Positions 18,830-27,861 of a DNA stretch of 64,000 nucleotides are shown in pieces. Source of the stretch: Steroidobacteraceae bacterium (lineage in GTDB: Bacteria; Pseudomonadota; Gammaproteobacteria; Steroidobacterales; Steroidobacteraceae). The DNA lies in NCBI GenBank assembly GCA_017853555.1, contig JAFMJH010000004.1, positions 62,001 through 126,000 on the forward strand. Reading direction: 5' to 3'. The notes below the pieces were generated by a model, which worked only from the letters and a program-made list of their open reading frames with translations, was not told the origin of the DNA and searched no databases. Position 1 is the stretch's first letter. Each line of letters starts with the position of its first letter. The translations under genes were made by a program, and so were the position numbers.

Positions 18830-19873
18830 GTGAGCCCCTTGAATTCTCAAAAGCCCAAGCGCCATCCGGCGCAAAACGTGACCATCAAGGAAGTTGCGCG
18901 CAAGCTCGGCGTCTCGCCGGCCACCATCTCTCGTGCCCTTGCCCGGCCTGAGCTGCTGCGTGAAGAGACTCGTACGCGGGTACTCGCGGCGGTTGAGCGA
19001 CTGGGTTATCAACCAAATCTCATCGCACGCGACCTTCGTCTGCAAAAGACACGATTGCTGTTCGTCGTGGTTCCCACCCTGAGTCCATTTTTTCTCGAGG
19101 TGTTCCGCGGCGTCGAGCGTGGCGCGAGAGAGAGCGGATACGCCGTGCTGATGGGACACACTGAGCGCGATCCGACACGCGAACATCGCTTTCTCGACCA
19201 AGTTGCCAGCGGTCGCGCCGACGGAGTCATTTTGGTGACCAGTTCTGATTCGGCGGCGTTGTTGGCGCGAAATCGCAAGAGGATGCCGCCCGTCGTCGTC
19301 GCTTTGGCGAGCGTTGACGGCATTCAATTGCCGACGGTGCGCGTCAATCATCGCATCGCGGCAATCAATGCCACGAACCACTTACTGGCTCTTGGACACA
19401 AACGCATTGCTCATATCGCGGGCCCGGATGGTCAAGCGATTGCTGCTCATCGACGCGAGGGTTTTCGCACGGCCATGAATACAGCGGGACTCGACCCCGA
19501 CTCCTATCCGTGCCTATCGGGTCCTTACGCCGTGCCACGAGGCGAAGCGGCCATGGAAACCCTGCTTACCTGCAACCCGCGGCCTACTGCGGTATTTGCT
19601 GGGAATGACGAGCTCGCGATCGGCGCGATACAAACTTTGAAGCGAGTTGGATTGCGTGTCGGTCGGGACGTTTCAATCATCGGATTCGACGATCAACGAA
19701 TTGCGACGCTCTACGAGCCACCGCTCACCACCATCCGAGTTCCGACCGAAGAGCTCGGATATCGTGCCACCATATTGCTCATCGACGTCTTGCGCGGCAA
19801 GGCGACGGACAGCGACATGGTATTGCCGACGTCGCTGGTTACTCGTTCGACCACAGGCCCGGTTCCGAGTTGA
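18830..19873 (+). CDS. LacI family transcriptional regulator
   Basis: 347 residues. The N-terminal helix-turn-helix and hinge are clear: TIKEVARKLGVSPATISRAL then a LxxAVERLGYQPN hinge near residues 65-75, followed by the periplasmic-binding-protein-like effector domain (TLSPFFLEVFRGVERGA, AVFAGNDELAIGAIQ, SIIGFDDQ). It starts at GTG 18830. Such proteins usually repress sugar or sugar-acid genes and are released by a pathway intermediate; KDG-type effectors are plausible given dgoK-dgoA next door. It is the only DNA-binding regulator I find within the 16.6-43.9 kb locus, hence the probable reader of the repeated palindromes. Confidence 0.93.
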   Translation: MSPLNSQKPKRHPAQNVTIKEVARKLGVSPATISRALARPELLREETRTRVLAAVERLGYQPNLIARDLRLQKTRLLFVVVPTLSPFFLEVFRGVERGARESGYAVLMGHTERDPTREHRFLDQVASGRADGVILVTSSDSAALLARNRKRMPPVVVALASVDGIQLPTVRVNHRIAAINATNHLLALGHKRIAHIAGPDGQAIAAHRREGFRTAMNTAGLDPDSYPCLSGPYAVPRGEAAMETLLTCNPRPTAVFAGNDELAIGAIQTLKRVGLRVGRDVSIIGFDDQRIATLYEPPLTTIRVPTEELGYRATILLIDVLRGKATDSDMVLPTSLVTRSTTGPVPS

Positions 19874-19909
19874 AAGCCTCGCCGAAGGAAATTCGGTCAG
19901 CCCGTTTTT

Positions 19910-19926
19910 AACCGATGTAATCGGTT
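19910..19926. promoter_or_regulatory. Inverted repeat AACCGAT-GTA-ATCGGTT upstream of dgoK
   Basis: Perfect 7-base arms around 3 bases, in the 106-base gap between the regulator stop and dgoK. No T-run follows, so it is not a convincing terminator. It could be an operator of a different type from the TGAAA palindromes, or a small RNA hairpin in the lacI-dgoK transcript. Confidence 0.4.
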
Positions 19927-19979
19927 GCAATCGCGGCTATTCGGGTCGAGAATCGGACGATGAACGACGAGGGTATGGC

Positions 19980-20894
19980 ATGAGCGCGCGTTTTTTAGCG
20001 GTCGATTGGGGAACGACCAATCTGCGCGCGTGGGTCGTGGGCGACAACGGGGCCGCGTCAAACAGTGTCGAGTTCCCGCTCGGCGTAGGCAAGATTCCAG
20101 CCGGCGAAGCGGCCCGTGAATTCGCAGCCACTGTCCGTCCACGCATGGATGCGCAGGAATTGCCGGCTTTCTTGTGCGGCATGGTCGGGTCCAATCTGGG
20201 CTGGGCCTCGGTTCCGTACCTCGACAGTCCGCTGTGCTTCTCCGATCTGCAAGGACATCTGCATAAAGCATCAACCAGCGGCCCTCCCGCTTGGATCGTC
20301 CCAGGGGTGCGCTGCGTGCGTCCAGACGGCGGGCCGGATGTGATGCGCGGCGAAGAAACTCAATTGCTCGGCTGGCTATCAATGGATCCCGCCAGATCGC
20401 GCGGTGAATATTTGATTTGCCAACCCGGAACGCACTCCAAATGGGTACGTGTCGTCGACGGCCAGTTGCAGCATTTCGTGACCAGCATGACCGGTGAACT
20501 ATTCGATGTTCTGGTAAACCACAGCGTGCTGCAGGTGACGAAGACCGAGGAAAATCCGTCCGCGTTCGACGCGGGCGTCGAGGCGGCCGGGGACGGTGGC
20601 GCGCTTGCGTCGCGCCTGTTCACCGCGCGCGCAAGAGTCGTCGGCGGTTCAATGCCACCCGCACATGTCCATTCTTATCTCTCCGGAATACTGATCGGTG
20701 CCGAAGTCGCCGGGGTACCAAGCTTGTTGCGCATGAGTAAAAAAACCCCGGTGACGGTAATCGGTGATGCGCGATTGAGTAATCACTACCTGCGCGCTCT
20801 GCGAACGCATGGCTATACGGTATCCACACAGGATGGCGAAGCGGCTGCCTTGAGCGGACTATCCGCGCTCGCGAATGATGTGCTTGCACGATGA
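19980..20894 (+). CDS. dgoK: 2-dehydro-3-deoxygalactonokinase
   Basis: 304 residues of the ASKHA-fold DgoK family. The N terminus has the phosphate-binding VDWGTTNLRAW at residues 8-18; CGMVGSNLGW, MRGEETQLLGW, QPGTHSKWV and FTSMTGELFDVL-type segments (here FVTSMTGELF) follow in the family order. It phosphorylates 2-keto-3-deoxy-galactonate with ATP to the 6-phosphate. The ATG at 19980 has a GAGGGT ribosome-binding site; the longer open frame upstream overlaps the lacI gene. Its stop overlaps the start of dgoA (ATGA), giving a coupled kinase-aldolase pair of the De Ley-Doudoroff pathway. Confidence 0.93.
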   Translation: MSARFLAVDWGTTNLRAWVVGDNGAASNSVEFPLGVGKIPAGEAAREFAATVRPRMDAQELPAFLCGMVGSNLGWASVPYLDSPLCFSDLQGHLHKASTSGPPAWIVPGVRCVRPDGGPDVMRGEETQLLGWLSMDPARSRGEYLICQPGTHSKWVRVVDGQLQHFVTSMTGELFDVLVNHSVLQVTKTEENPSAFDAGVEAAGDGGALASRLFTARARVVGGSMPPAHVHSYLSGILIGAEVAGVPSLLRMSKKTPVTVIGDARLSNHYLRALRTHGYTVSTQDGEAAALSGLSALANDVLAR

Positions 20895-21523
20895 GCCAAC
20901 TAACCCTCGAAACGGCGCTTGCCGAAATGCCGCTGATCGCGATTTTGCGAGGTGTGAAATCCGAAGAAATCATAGGCATCGCCGATGCACTGTACGACGC
21001 GGGATTTCGTGTCGTCGAAGTTCCGCTCAATTCACCCGACCCCTTCGCGAGCATCACGGCGCTTGAGGCATTTCGTGGTCGCATGATCTGGGGCGCCGGC
21101 ACCGTGCTCGATACAGCGGCGGTAACTGAAGTCGGACGAGCGGGTGGTCAACTAATCGTCTCGCCTAACACGGATCCAGCGGTAATCTCGGCATCGATTT
21201 CGGCAAAACTTACGCCGTTACCCGGATTCGCCACTGCAACCGAAGCGTTCATCGCACTCAACAGCGGCGCAAGATACTTGAAGCTCTTCCCTGCTTCGAC
21301 GTACGGACCAGCACACTTGAAGGCGTTGGGCGCCGTACTACCATCGGCGGCATGTGTTATTCCGGTCGGCGGTGTAGGCCCATCGCAAATGGCGCAATGG
21401 TGGCAGGCCGGCGCTCGCGCCTTCGGTGTGGGATCCGAGCTTTACAAGCCAGGGCTGACCGCGAATGAAGTTAGATGGCGAGCCAAGGATATCGTTGCCG
21501 CATTGCATGCCGCGATGCGTTGA
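20891..21523 (+). CDS. dgoA: 2-dehydro-3-deoxy-6-phosphogalactonate aldolase
   Basis: 210 residues of the KDPG/KDPGal aldolase family (class I, (beta/alpha)8 barrel). Catalytic Glu at about 43 (VEVPLNS) and Schiff-base Lys131 (YLKLFPAS) are present, along with AILRGV, GAGTVL and GGVGPSQM. It splits KDPGal into pyruvate and glyceraldehyde 3-phosphate. NSPDP after the Glu, and the YLKLFPAS/YGPAHLKAL run, fit DgoA better than Eda. Coupled to dgoK by ATGA. It is convergent with the PQQ dehydrogenase gene, 21 bases away. Confidence 0.93.
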   Translation: MSQLTLETALAEMPLIAILRGVKSEEIIGIADALYDAGFRVVEVPLNSPDPFASITALEAFRGRMIWGAGTVLDTAAVTEVGRAGGQLIVSPNTDPAVISASISAKLTPLPGFATATEAFIALNSGARYLKLFPASTYGPAHLKALGAVLPSAACVIPVGGVGPSQMAQWWQAGARAFGVGSELYKPGLTANEVRWRAKDIVAALHAAMR

Positions 21524-21544
21524 ACTTCGCGTTAACCCAGGATG

Positions 21545-23680
21545 TCAGTCCGACAACGCGAACGCGATATAGGCACCCCCCGCTTGCCCGCTCGTAACAG
21601 CCTGCGAGTTGTCTTGAGTACGCGCCTGCGCGCCTCCCCGACGCGCACTCGCTGCGATAACCACGAATTGTTTGCCATTCACCACATAGGTTGCGGGAGT
21701 GGCTTGCGCCGGCGCCGTTAAGGTCGTCTCCCAAAGCAAGCTTCCGTTACGGGCATCAAAAGCTCTGAGCTTGCGATCAGCCGTGGCGCCGATGAACAAC
21801 AGGCCACTCGCCGTTACGACGGCTCCACCGGTATTCGAACCGCCGAACTCCGGACCCAAGGATCCCGTATTGCCAAACGGGATACGCCAAATGAACTTGC
21901 CGGAATTCATGTCGATGGCGGTCAGCGTTCCCCACGGAGGTTTGACACCCGGGTAGCCTTCAGCGTCGACGAAATTGCGATTGCCTGTCGAGGTATACAG
22001 CGTCTTCGAAGGTGCAAAACGTCCCTGCAGTGAAATGGCGGGGCGCGCCGTTCCCGGCAAATCTTCGCCGGTCGTCAAAAATGACACGAGGTTGGATACG
22101 GTGTTCGCCGGCAACGCTGGGAATCCCGGCATGCGACCGCGCCCGTTCTTGATGACCGCCCCGATTTCGGCATCGGAGAGTTTGCTCTTGACGTCGATCA
22201 GCGACGGGAAAACCGAAGCCACGCCTTTGCGATCTGCGCCGTGACAGTTGGCGCACTGCGTTCGGTACGTACCCTCACCTACGCCGGAGGTCAGCAGGTT
22301 TTTGGACTCGATGATGCTGCTGATGCCAGGGAAGTCCGTAGCATTCGCATACAAAACGCCGTTTCGATCGGCCGCCATGCCACCCCAACCAACGCCGCCC
22401 GTGAACCCGGCGAAAATCAAAGTCTCTTTGCCGATGGCCATCGGCACGAATTGTTTTCCGTCTCCGTTGATCGCGTCAAACACCCCGCGCGCCCAATCAT
22501 TCGCGGACCTTGAGCGATCAGTTAAATCGTCGATCGTGATCGAAGTACGTGACAACGGCTTCGGCAACGTCGGAACCGGTTGCGTGCGAGACGCCACTTC
22601 GCCGGGCACGGTGCTGGCCGGCACACGCTGCTCCTTTATCGGGAACAACGGCTGACCGGTCATTCTGTCAAAGATATACACGTAACTTAGCTTGTTGGTC
22701 GCCGCGACAGCGTCGACTTTTTTCCCGTTACGAACCACGGTCAACAACACAGGTGCGGAATTGAAGTCCATATCCCACAAGTCGTGCCGCACAGCTTGAA
22801 AATCCCAGAGGCGCTTGCCCGTGCGCGCATCAAGGGCGATCAACGAATTGGCGTAACGATTCGTACCCAGTCGCTCTGCGCCGTAGAAATCGTCCGCCGC
22901 GGATCCCGTTGCAAAAAACACGATGCCGCGCGCGACATCGACCACGGACCCCGCCCAACCGTTCGCACCGCCTTGCGTAAGATGTGCGTTTTTAGGCCAT
23001 GTTTCCGCGCCGGGCTCACCGGGATGCGGAATGGTATGAAACACCCATCGCAACTTGCCAGTATGCACGTCAAAGGCACGGATATCCCCAGGCGACGACG
23101 GTGTGCTCTCGGATACACGACCGCTGACGATGTACAAATCTTCGAACACCGAACCCGGAGTCGTGACGAACATCCCGTTTTGCGATGCCGGCCCGCGAAG
23201 ATTCTCGTTCAAATCGATGCGACCATCGCTACCGAACGTCGAGATCGGTTTCCCACTCTCCACATCGATCGCGTACAAAAAGTTTTGTGTCGCGAACAGT
23301 AAGCGCCGTGAACGCCCCTCGCCGTGCGCAACAACACCACGGATAGGTTGTGCGCCACCAACACCCGGATCGAACGTCCATTTCACCTTACCGCTCGCCG
23401 CATCAAGCGCAACCAGTTTTCCAGAGGGCGTCGGGCCATAAAGTACGCCATCGATCACCAGCGGCTGAGCCTGAAGTCCGCCGTCTTCAAAATCGAAACG
23501 CCAAACTTGTTTCAATCGCCCTACGTTGCTCGCGTCGATCTGGTTGATTTCAGCGTAGTGATCGCCCGCGGGGCCGCCGTTGTAAAGCCAATCGGCACCC
23601 GCTCGTGCGGGCCCGTTGACAACGGCAGCCACGAAGAAGCCGATCATCAATCCTGAAATCATCGCACGATGCGTTTTCAA
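21545..23680 (-). CDS. PQQ-dependent dehydrogenase with internal cytochrome c site (copy 1)
   Basis: 711 residues: a Sec signal (KTHRAMISGLMIGFFVAAVVNGPARA) and a PQQ beta-propeller with repeated W-type blades (KVKWTFDPG, KLRWVFHT, KRLWDFQAVRHDLWDMDF, and SLLWETTL near the end). A haem-c motif CANCHG at about residue 477 lies before the last blades, not at a terminus. These enzymes oxidise alcohols or aldose sugars in the periplasm and pass electrons through haem. TTG 23680 is chosen as start: GGAG lies 8 bases upstream and it supplies the basic n-region; an in-frame GTG at 23725 sits inside a hairpin. It is about 50% alike in layout to copy 2 at 38364. Expression may depend on its own promoter because a hairpin lies upstream. 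Confidence 0.85.
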   Translation of the reverse strand: MKTHRAMISGLMIGFFVAAVVNGPARAGADWLYNGGPAGDHYAEINQIDASNVGRLKQVWRFDFEDGGLQAQPLVIDGVLYGPTPSGKLVALDAASGKVKWTFDPGVGGAQPIRGVVAHGEGRSRRLLFATQNFLYAIDVESGKPISTFGSDGRIDLNENLRGPASQNGMFVTTPGSVFEDLYIVSGRVSESTPSSPGDIRAFDVHTGKLRWVFHTIPHPGEPGAETWPKNAHLTQGGANGWAGSVVDVARGIVFFATGSAADDFYGAERLGTNRYANSLIALDARTGKRLWDFQAVRHDLWDMDFNSAPVLLTVVRNGKKVDAVAATNKLSYVYIFDRMTGQPLFPIKEQRVPASTVPGEVASRTQPVPTLPKPLSRTSITIDDLTDRSRSANDWARGVFDAINGDGKQFVPMAIGKETLIFAGFTGGVGWGGMAADRNGVLYANATDFPGISSIIESKNLLTSGVGEGTYRTQCANCHGADRKGVASVFPSLIDVKSKLSDAEIGAVIKNGRGRMPGFPALPANTVSNLVSFLTTGEDLPGTARPAISLQGRFAPSKTLYTSTGNRNFVDAEGYPGVKPPWGTLTAIDMNSGKFIWRIPFGNTGSLGPEFGGSNTGGAVVTASGLLFIGATADRKLRAFDARNGSLLWETTLTAPAQATPATYVVNGKQFVVIAASARRGGAQARTQDNSQAVTSGQAGGAYIAFALSD

Positions 23681-23713
23681 ACCACGCGCTCCGATAAATG
23701 ACGTCCAATGTGA

Positions 23714-23737
23714 AAGCGGGGGCACGTGCCCCCGCTT
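23714..23737 (-). terminator. 24-base perfect palindrome, probable terminator of the TonB receptor gene
   Basis: AAGCGGGGGCAC/GTGCCCCCGCTT is perfectly self-complementary and, read on the minus strand, is followed by TTTCA. It lies 59 bases after the stop of the 995-residue receptor and 33 bases before the dehydrogenase start. It fits a strong GC hairpin terminating or attenuating the receptor transcript; the short T-run makes read-through likely. Confidence 0.6.
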
Positions 23738-23795
23738 CCATCAACTCGTGAGGGCACAGGCACCCACGTAATCAGGTCAATCGCCTAGTCGACGA

Positions 23796-26783
23796 TTACT
23801 TGCTGCGATAACGCAGACCGACCGTGAAGTAGCGACCGAGCAGATCCTCGCCCGGGATGTAACCACCAAACAGACCGGGCACGCCGGCCGGACCACCGAT
23901 CGCGCCATAGGCGGTCGGCTGTTTGTCGAACAGGTTGTTCACCGAGAAATAGAACTGCGTGTTCTTCTCTTCCCAATCACGGGTCAGAGTCAGCGCAGTG
24001 TACGTCTTGGAGGGAATCGCCGGCTCTGAGAACGCGAGCGAACGATCAACCTGCCACCAAACACCCGACCACCAGCGCTGCTGGATATCGATGGCGTTGG
24101 CACCACGCTTGTATTTCACGAACAACGTACCGCGCGTGCGCGGCAACCCCACAACTCCGGCCGCATCAAAACGCGGCAATTCCGGAATTTGGCGCGTGGC
24201 GAGTTCGCGCTGATAGGCAACGAGCGCGCGAGCGGAGAACTGACCACCAAACAGGTAATGCGAGTAGTTCGCCTCTATGTCGACGCCACGGGTGTATGTC
24301 ACCTGCGCGTTCAAGGGCTTCGAATAGAAAGCCGTGACGAAGTTCGCTGCAGAACGATCACTGAACGGCAACGGACGCTCGATCAGCGCACAGTATGGCG
24401 ATGTGCCATTGCTGGTCTCGCACAAGGTCTGAATCGTCACGTTCTGACCCTGCACGTTCGTGATGGCCTTGTTGATACGCAACTGGTACCAATCGATCGC
24501 CAAGCTGAAGTTCGGGATGAATTGCGGGCGCAAAACCACGCCAGCGGTCCAAGTATCAGCCTCTTCCGGCGTGAGAGTCGGGTTCGGATCCGTGACGAAC
24601 GGCGCCGAGGCGGTAATGTTCGTATGCACGTCCGTCACACCGGCGGGGTTGATGACACGAGCATTGAACAACTCGATCAAGCTCGGCGCACGAATATCCC
24701 GCGAGCGCGTGGCACGCACCGTCATCTGATCATCGAGCAGATGCCAGTCGATGCCTAACTTCCACGTCGTCGCATCGAACTTCGGACTAATGTTCTTCTT
24801 CGATGCGAAGTCGTAGCCCTCATTCTTGTAACTCGCGAAACGAGCAGCGCCGTTTACGTTGAGGGAGGTCGCCAACTGCCCGGCTTCCTTCAACACCGGC
24901 AGATCGAATTCATAAGCGACTTCCGAAACCTGCTGGCTCACTTGCGGTCGGTTGCCAAGCACGTTTGACACGTAACGGAACGGCGCAGTCGGATACGGGC
25001 AATTCAATCGGAGCGCGGCGCATGCAGCCGTCCCGGTCGCCACGTTGTCCGATGCGTTGCTATCGACGTTGTAGCGCAACTTTCGCCACTCTGCCGAAAT
25101 CGCCATGTTGACGGGCCCCGCCCACGATTCGAGCGGCGCTCCGGTGATGCTGCCGCCGAAATCATGCTGCTTGGACGACGCCTTGAACTCCGTCACCGTG
25201 GTGACGTAATCGACCATCTCCTTCGTTTCAGAGTTGGTTCCGAAGTAGTTCATCGGCACGCAACCGGGGAACAGGCCCGCGTTCGCGGTGGTGCTCACGT
25301 AGCAAACGATCTGGCCGGAAGAGTTGAGCACTGCGTCGGACGCCGCAGCCATTTTCAGATTGTCGATATTGTGATTGTTGCGGGTACGCTGCTCGCCAAC
25401 AGTCGGAACGTAAAACGCTTCCCAGCGATATTTGTCGCCCAGCTTGCCTTCAAGACCGAATTGCACCGATACGTTCTTGATGAACGCGTCGGGTTGCAGA
25501 ACCCCGATCGTGTTGAAGATCTTGCCGAACAGGAAACTGTTCGCAGGGCAATAACCGTTCGACCCGGCTTTACCGACCGACGGCAAGGTTGCGGGCACGA
25601 GCGCAAGCTGTGCCGACGTCAATGCGTTGCGGAAGTACGGATTGGCGAGATTGATACACCAGTTCAAGACTTCGTTGTTTTGGTGGTTGTTCTCGTTGTG
25701 CTTGTTCATCCCGGTCACTTCGACCGAGAAATGCGTGTCATCCGTCACGTCGTAATCGAAACGCCCGAACGCCAATTGGTGAACGTCCTTCTGCAACATC
25801 GACGCCTGATTGTAATAACCACCATCACCACCGCTTTCGACACCGGTCGTCACGGCGGTGCCATGCCGGAACGGAGTCAGTCCGCCGGTTGCCGATGCAA
25901 ATGTGTAATCACGCAAAGTAAAAGCGGCGTTGTTGCCAGGCAGGATATATCCGCCGAACGTACGGTTATTCAACCGCGTGTCGTACACCAGTCTGTAGGG
26001 GGACGACGCATTTGCGCGGTTCACCGTGATGACGTTTCGGCCCCACTCACGACCGGACTTGGTAAAGATACCCGGGCTGTTGAAGAGCTCGATGCTGCCC
26101 TCGATATGGCCGCGACCTTCAAACAGCCGCATACCTCCGGCGATCCCGAATTCGCTTTCCGGACCGTCATTGCGTGCCGAAATTCCGTAGTGCGAATTGA
26201 CCTTGATGCCGGTGAAGTTGCGATCCGTCACGAAGTTGACGACGCCCGAAACGGCGTCCGAGCCGTACACCGCCGATGCGCCTCCGGTTACGACGTCAAT
26301 GCGTTGCAGCAGCATCGAGGGGACGAAATCGGCATCCACTTCTGCTTGCGGCGTGGTCGGCATGACTCGCTTGCCATCGAACAAAACCAGCGTCTGCTTC
26401 ACACCGATGTTGCGCAGGTTCAGCGAACGATACGAGCCGTTTTGCGAACTGTTGCCCGGATTCGTTTGCGGGCTGCGACCGCCTGCGAATACAGGCAAAG
26501 TCAAAAGACCTTCCACGACGGTACGCGGAGTCGTCGTGATCAGCTGCTCGGTTTGCACGACCGTAACCGGCGTCGGACTGTTGTCGCCGTTCTGAATGAC
26601 GCGCGAGCCGGTGACTACGATCTCGTCAAGCGCCTGCTCGCCGCCGCCAGCGGCCGACTGCGCGTTGGCGAGGCCACCCATGGCCATCGCCCCAAAACCT
26701 ACGAGTAAGACCCCCAGTTGCTGGTTGGCGATCCGCTTGCCCGGAATACCACTCAGCCCGCGGAACAACGGGATGGCTTTCAT
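23796..26783 (-). CDS. TonB-dependent outer-membrane receptor (995 residues)
   Basis: A large receptor. Signal region ends near GLANAQSA. A TonB-box-like ALDEIVVTGSR is at about residues 52-62, followed by a plug with VEGLLTLPVF, LVLFDGKRV, QRIDVVTGGASAVYGSDA and GVVNFVTD. The barrel ends in GRYFTVGLRYRSK, with the Phe/Tyr-rich last strand. The Oar/FyuA-like style with GGASAVYGSDAV is common in Steroidobacter- and Caulobacter-type receptors for sugars and sterols. An operator-like site and a plausible -35/-10 (TTGATA, 17 bases, TACGGT) precede it. Ligand unknown; probably a saccharide given the flanking dehydrogenases. Confidence 0.92.
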   Translation of the reverse strand: MKAIPLFRGLSGIPGKRIANQQLGVLLVGFGAMAMGGLANAQSAAGGGEQALDEIVVTGSRVIQNGDNSPTPVTVVQTEQLITTTPRTVVEGLLTLPVFAGGRSPQTNPGNSSQNGSYRSLNLRNIGVKQTLVLFDGKRVMPTTPQAEVDADFVPSMLLQRIDVVTGGASAVYGSDAVSGVVNFVTDRNFTGIKVNSHYGISARNDGPESEFGIAGGMRLFEGRGHIEGSIELFNSPGIFTKSGREWGRNVITVNRANASSPYRLVYDTRLNNRTFGGYILPGNNAAFTLRDYTFASATGGLTPFRHGTAVTTGVESGGDGGYYNQASMLQKDVHQLAFGRFDYDVTDDTHFSVEVTGMNKHNENNHQNNEVLNWCINLANPYFRNALTSAQLALVPATLPSVGKAGSNGYCPANSFLFGKIFNTIGVLQPDAFIKNVSVQFGLEGKLGDKYRWEAFYVPTVGEQRTRNNHNIDNLKMAAASDAVLNSSGQIVCYVSTTANAGLFPGCVPMNYFGTNSETKEMVDYVTTVTEFKASSKQHDFGGSITGAPLESWAGPVNMAISAEWRKLRYNVDSNASDNVATGTAACAALRLNCPYPTAPFRYVSNVLGNRPQVSQQVSEVAYEFDLPVLKEAGQLATSLNVNGAARFASYKNEGYDFASKKNISPKFDATTWKLGIDWHLLDDQMTVRATRSRDIRAPSLIELFNARVINPAGVTDVHTNITASAPFVTDPNPTLTPEEADTWTAGVVLRPQFIPNFSLAIDWYQLRINKAITNVQGQNVTIQTLCETSNGTSPYCALIERPLPFSDRSAANFVTAFYSKPLNAQVTYTRGVDIEANYSHYLFGGQFSARALVAYQRELATRQIPELPRFDAAGVVGLPRTRGTLFVKYKRGANAIDIQQRWWSGVWWQVDRSLAFSEPAIPSKTYTALTLTRDWEEKNTQFYFSVNNLFDKQPTAYGAIGGPAGVPGLFGGYIPGEDLLGRYFTVGLRYRSK

Positions 26784-26862
26784 GAGTTTTCCCCTAATTA
26801 ACGTTTTTATCAGCGGGCCGTGGCCCGGCAGGCAGCAGCCTTAAAACGACCGTACCTCAGAA

Positions 26863-26876
26863 TGAAAACGTTATCA
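26863..26876. promoter_or_regulatory. Operator-like palindrome (site B) upstream of the 995-residue receptor
   Basis: TGAAAACGTTATCA, 13 of 14 positions as in a TGAAAACGTTTTCA ideal. On the minus strand it overlaps a TTGATA -35 whose -10 would be TACGGT 17 bases on. A repressor bound here would block the receptor promoter. Confidence 0.6.
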
Positions 26877-27075
26877 AGACTCGGCTCTTCGGGTCGCAAT
26901 GGAGGCGATTTCACAGTGTCGCCACGTGGATGCGTCAGCCGGAGACATCCACCCTCGCGCCCGCCGCGATGCGCCAGGAATGGCGGAAAATCACCGTCAA
27001 ATCGATCGAGTTCGGCTTTCGCACCTGCTCGACGGCCGGGTCGGGGTCGCCTTGACACCACTCGGACCGAGGTTT

Positions 27076-27089
27076 GACAATCGATTTCA
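27076..27089. promoter_or_regulatory. Operator-like half-palindrome (site C) upstream of the RraA-family gene
   Basis: GACAATCGATTTCA. On the minus strand it reads TGAAATCGATTGTC, identical to the ideal TGAAATCGATTTCA in its first 11 bases, imperfect in the other arm. It is 74 bases before the ATG of the RraA-family gene. Confidence 0.4.
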
Positions 27090-27162
27090 TCGTCGGCGTT
27101 TCCTCCCTCGATTCTTCGGGCGCACCCGAATGACTCCCACTCCCCGCCTCGAGGCCGCATCC

Positions 27163-27834
27163 ATGCTCAAGACATTCAACGATTTCACCCGCAGACCCGA
27201 CCTGCTTGCCCGGTTCGACAAGCTCATGCCGAGCTACTCGATCTCGTGCATTTTCGCGGACGTGATGTATCGCCAGAACGTGATGGCCTCGGCAATAAAA
27301 CCGGCCTTCAAGGCGAAGGCCGTTGGTCAGGCGGTCACGGTACAACTCTCCGGCGGTGACTTGGTCGATCCGCTCAAGGCTCTTGAAATGGGGCAACCCG
27401 GCGACATCATCGTGGTCGACGCCGGCGGCGATACCGAGACGTCGGTGTGCGGCGGTCTCATGGGCGGTCTGGCGAAAAATCGCGGTATCCGGGCGATGAT
27501 CGTCGACGGCGCCGGCCGCGACATCGACGAGCTCGAAGACATCAACTGGCCGATCTGGACGCGCGCAATCACGGCACGCGGCACACACACGATGTTTTCA
27601 CAACGCAAAGAAGAGCTTTCCATCAATGTGCCAATCGCATGCGGCGGCGTGGTCGTGCGCCCTGGCGATTTCATCGTCGCCGACACGATTGCAGTGGTGG
27701 TGATACCTCTCGAACGCGCTGACGAGTTTTTGACTTTGGCGGCAGAACAAGCCGACCGAGAACAGCGGACCCGCGAGTGGGTCGCCAAGGGCAAGACCAT
27801 TGAAGACTTGTTGAACGAATTCGGTCGTATTTGA
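27163..27834 (+). CDS. RraA family protein (class II 4-hydroxy-4-methyl-2-oxoglutarate/oxaloacetate-type aldolase-like)
   Basis: 223 residues matching the RraA/MenG-like fold: GGxxxxxAxxRGxxxxxVDGxxRD is clear as GGLMGGLAKNRGIRAMIVDG then AGRDIDE near residues 103-130. The Arg and Asp of this pattern form the metal/pyruvate site in the aldolase branch. Members cleave 4-hydroxy-2-oxo acids or decarboxylate oxaloacetate; true RraA, the RNase E inhibitor, is shorter. The ATG at 27163 has a GAGG stretch 8 bases upstream; an alternative ATG at 27130 has none. It begins an operon with the MFS and Sel1/oxygenase genes, suggesting action on a sugar-acid breakdown product. Confidence 0.82.
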   Translation: MLKTFNDFTRRPDLLARFDKLMPSYSISCIFADVMYRQNVMASAIKPAFKAKAVGQAVTVQLSGGDLVDPLKALEMGQPGDIIVVDAGGDTETSVCGGLMGGLAKNRGIRAMIVDGAGRDIDELEDINWPIWTRAITARGTHTMFSQRKEELSINVPIACGGVVVRPGDFIVADTIAVVVIPLERADEFLTLAAEQADREQRTREWVAKGKTIEDLLNEFGRI

Positions 27835-27861
27835 GCGCGTAGTCATCAGGAGACTGGCACA

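Larger units (their letters stand above)
26784..27162. promoter_or_regulatory. 379-base intergenic region with divergent regulatory signals
   Basis: Between the receptor (minus) and the RraA-family gene (plus). It contains two operator-like sites (26863-26876, 27076-27089), a weaker one at 26797-26812 next to the receptor start, a small GC hairpin (CGGGCC-GT-GGCCCG, 26814-26827) in the receptor leader, and a TTGACA at 27052 that could be the -35 for the rraA-family gene, with a poor -10 overlapping the second site. No convincing gene: open frames here lack starts with ribosome-binding sites. Confidence 0.55.

Noticed and set aside
23681-23725. GTG at 23725 as start of PQQ dehydrogenase copy 1
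   Set aside because: It lies inside the 24-base palindrome; TTG 23680 has a GGAG site and yields a normal signal peptide.
25164-26708. Open frame of more than 500 codons on the plus strand
   Set aside because: Antisense to the 995-residue TonB receptor; no motif.
27163-27834. RraA as a true RNase E inhibitor
   Set aside because: The protein is longer and in a metabolic operon; only the shared aldolase-type fold is supported.
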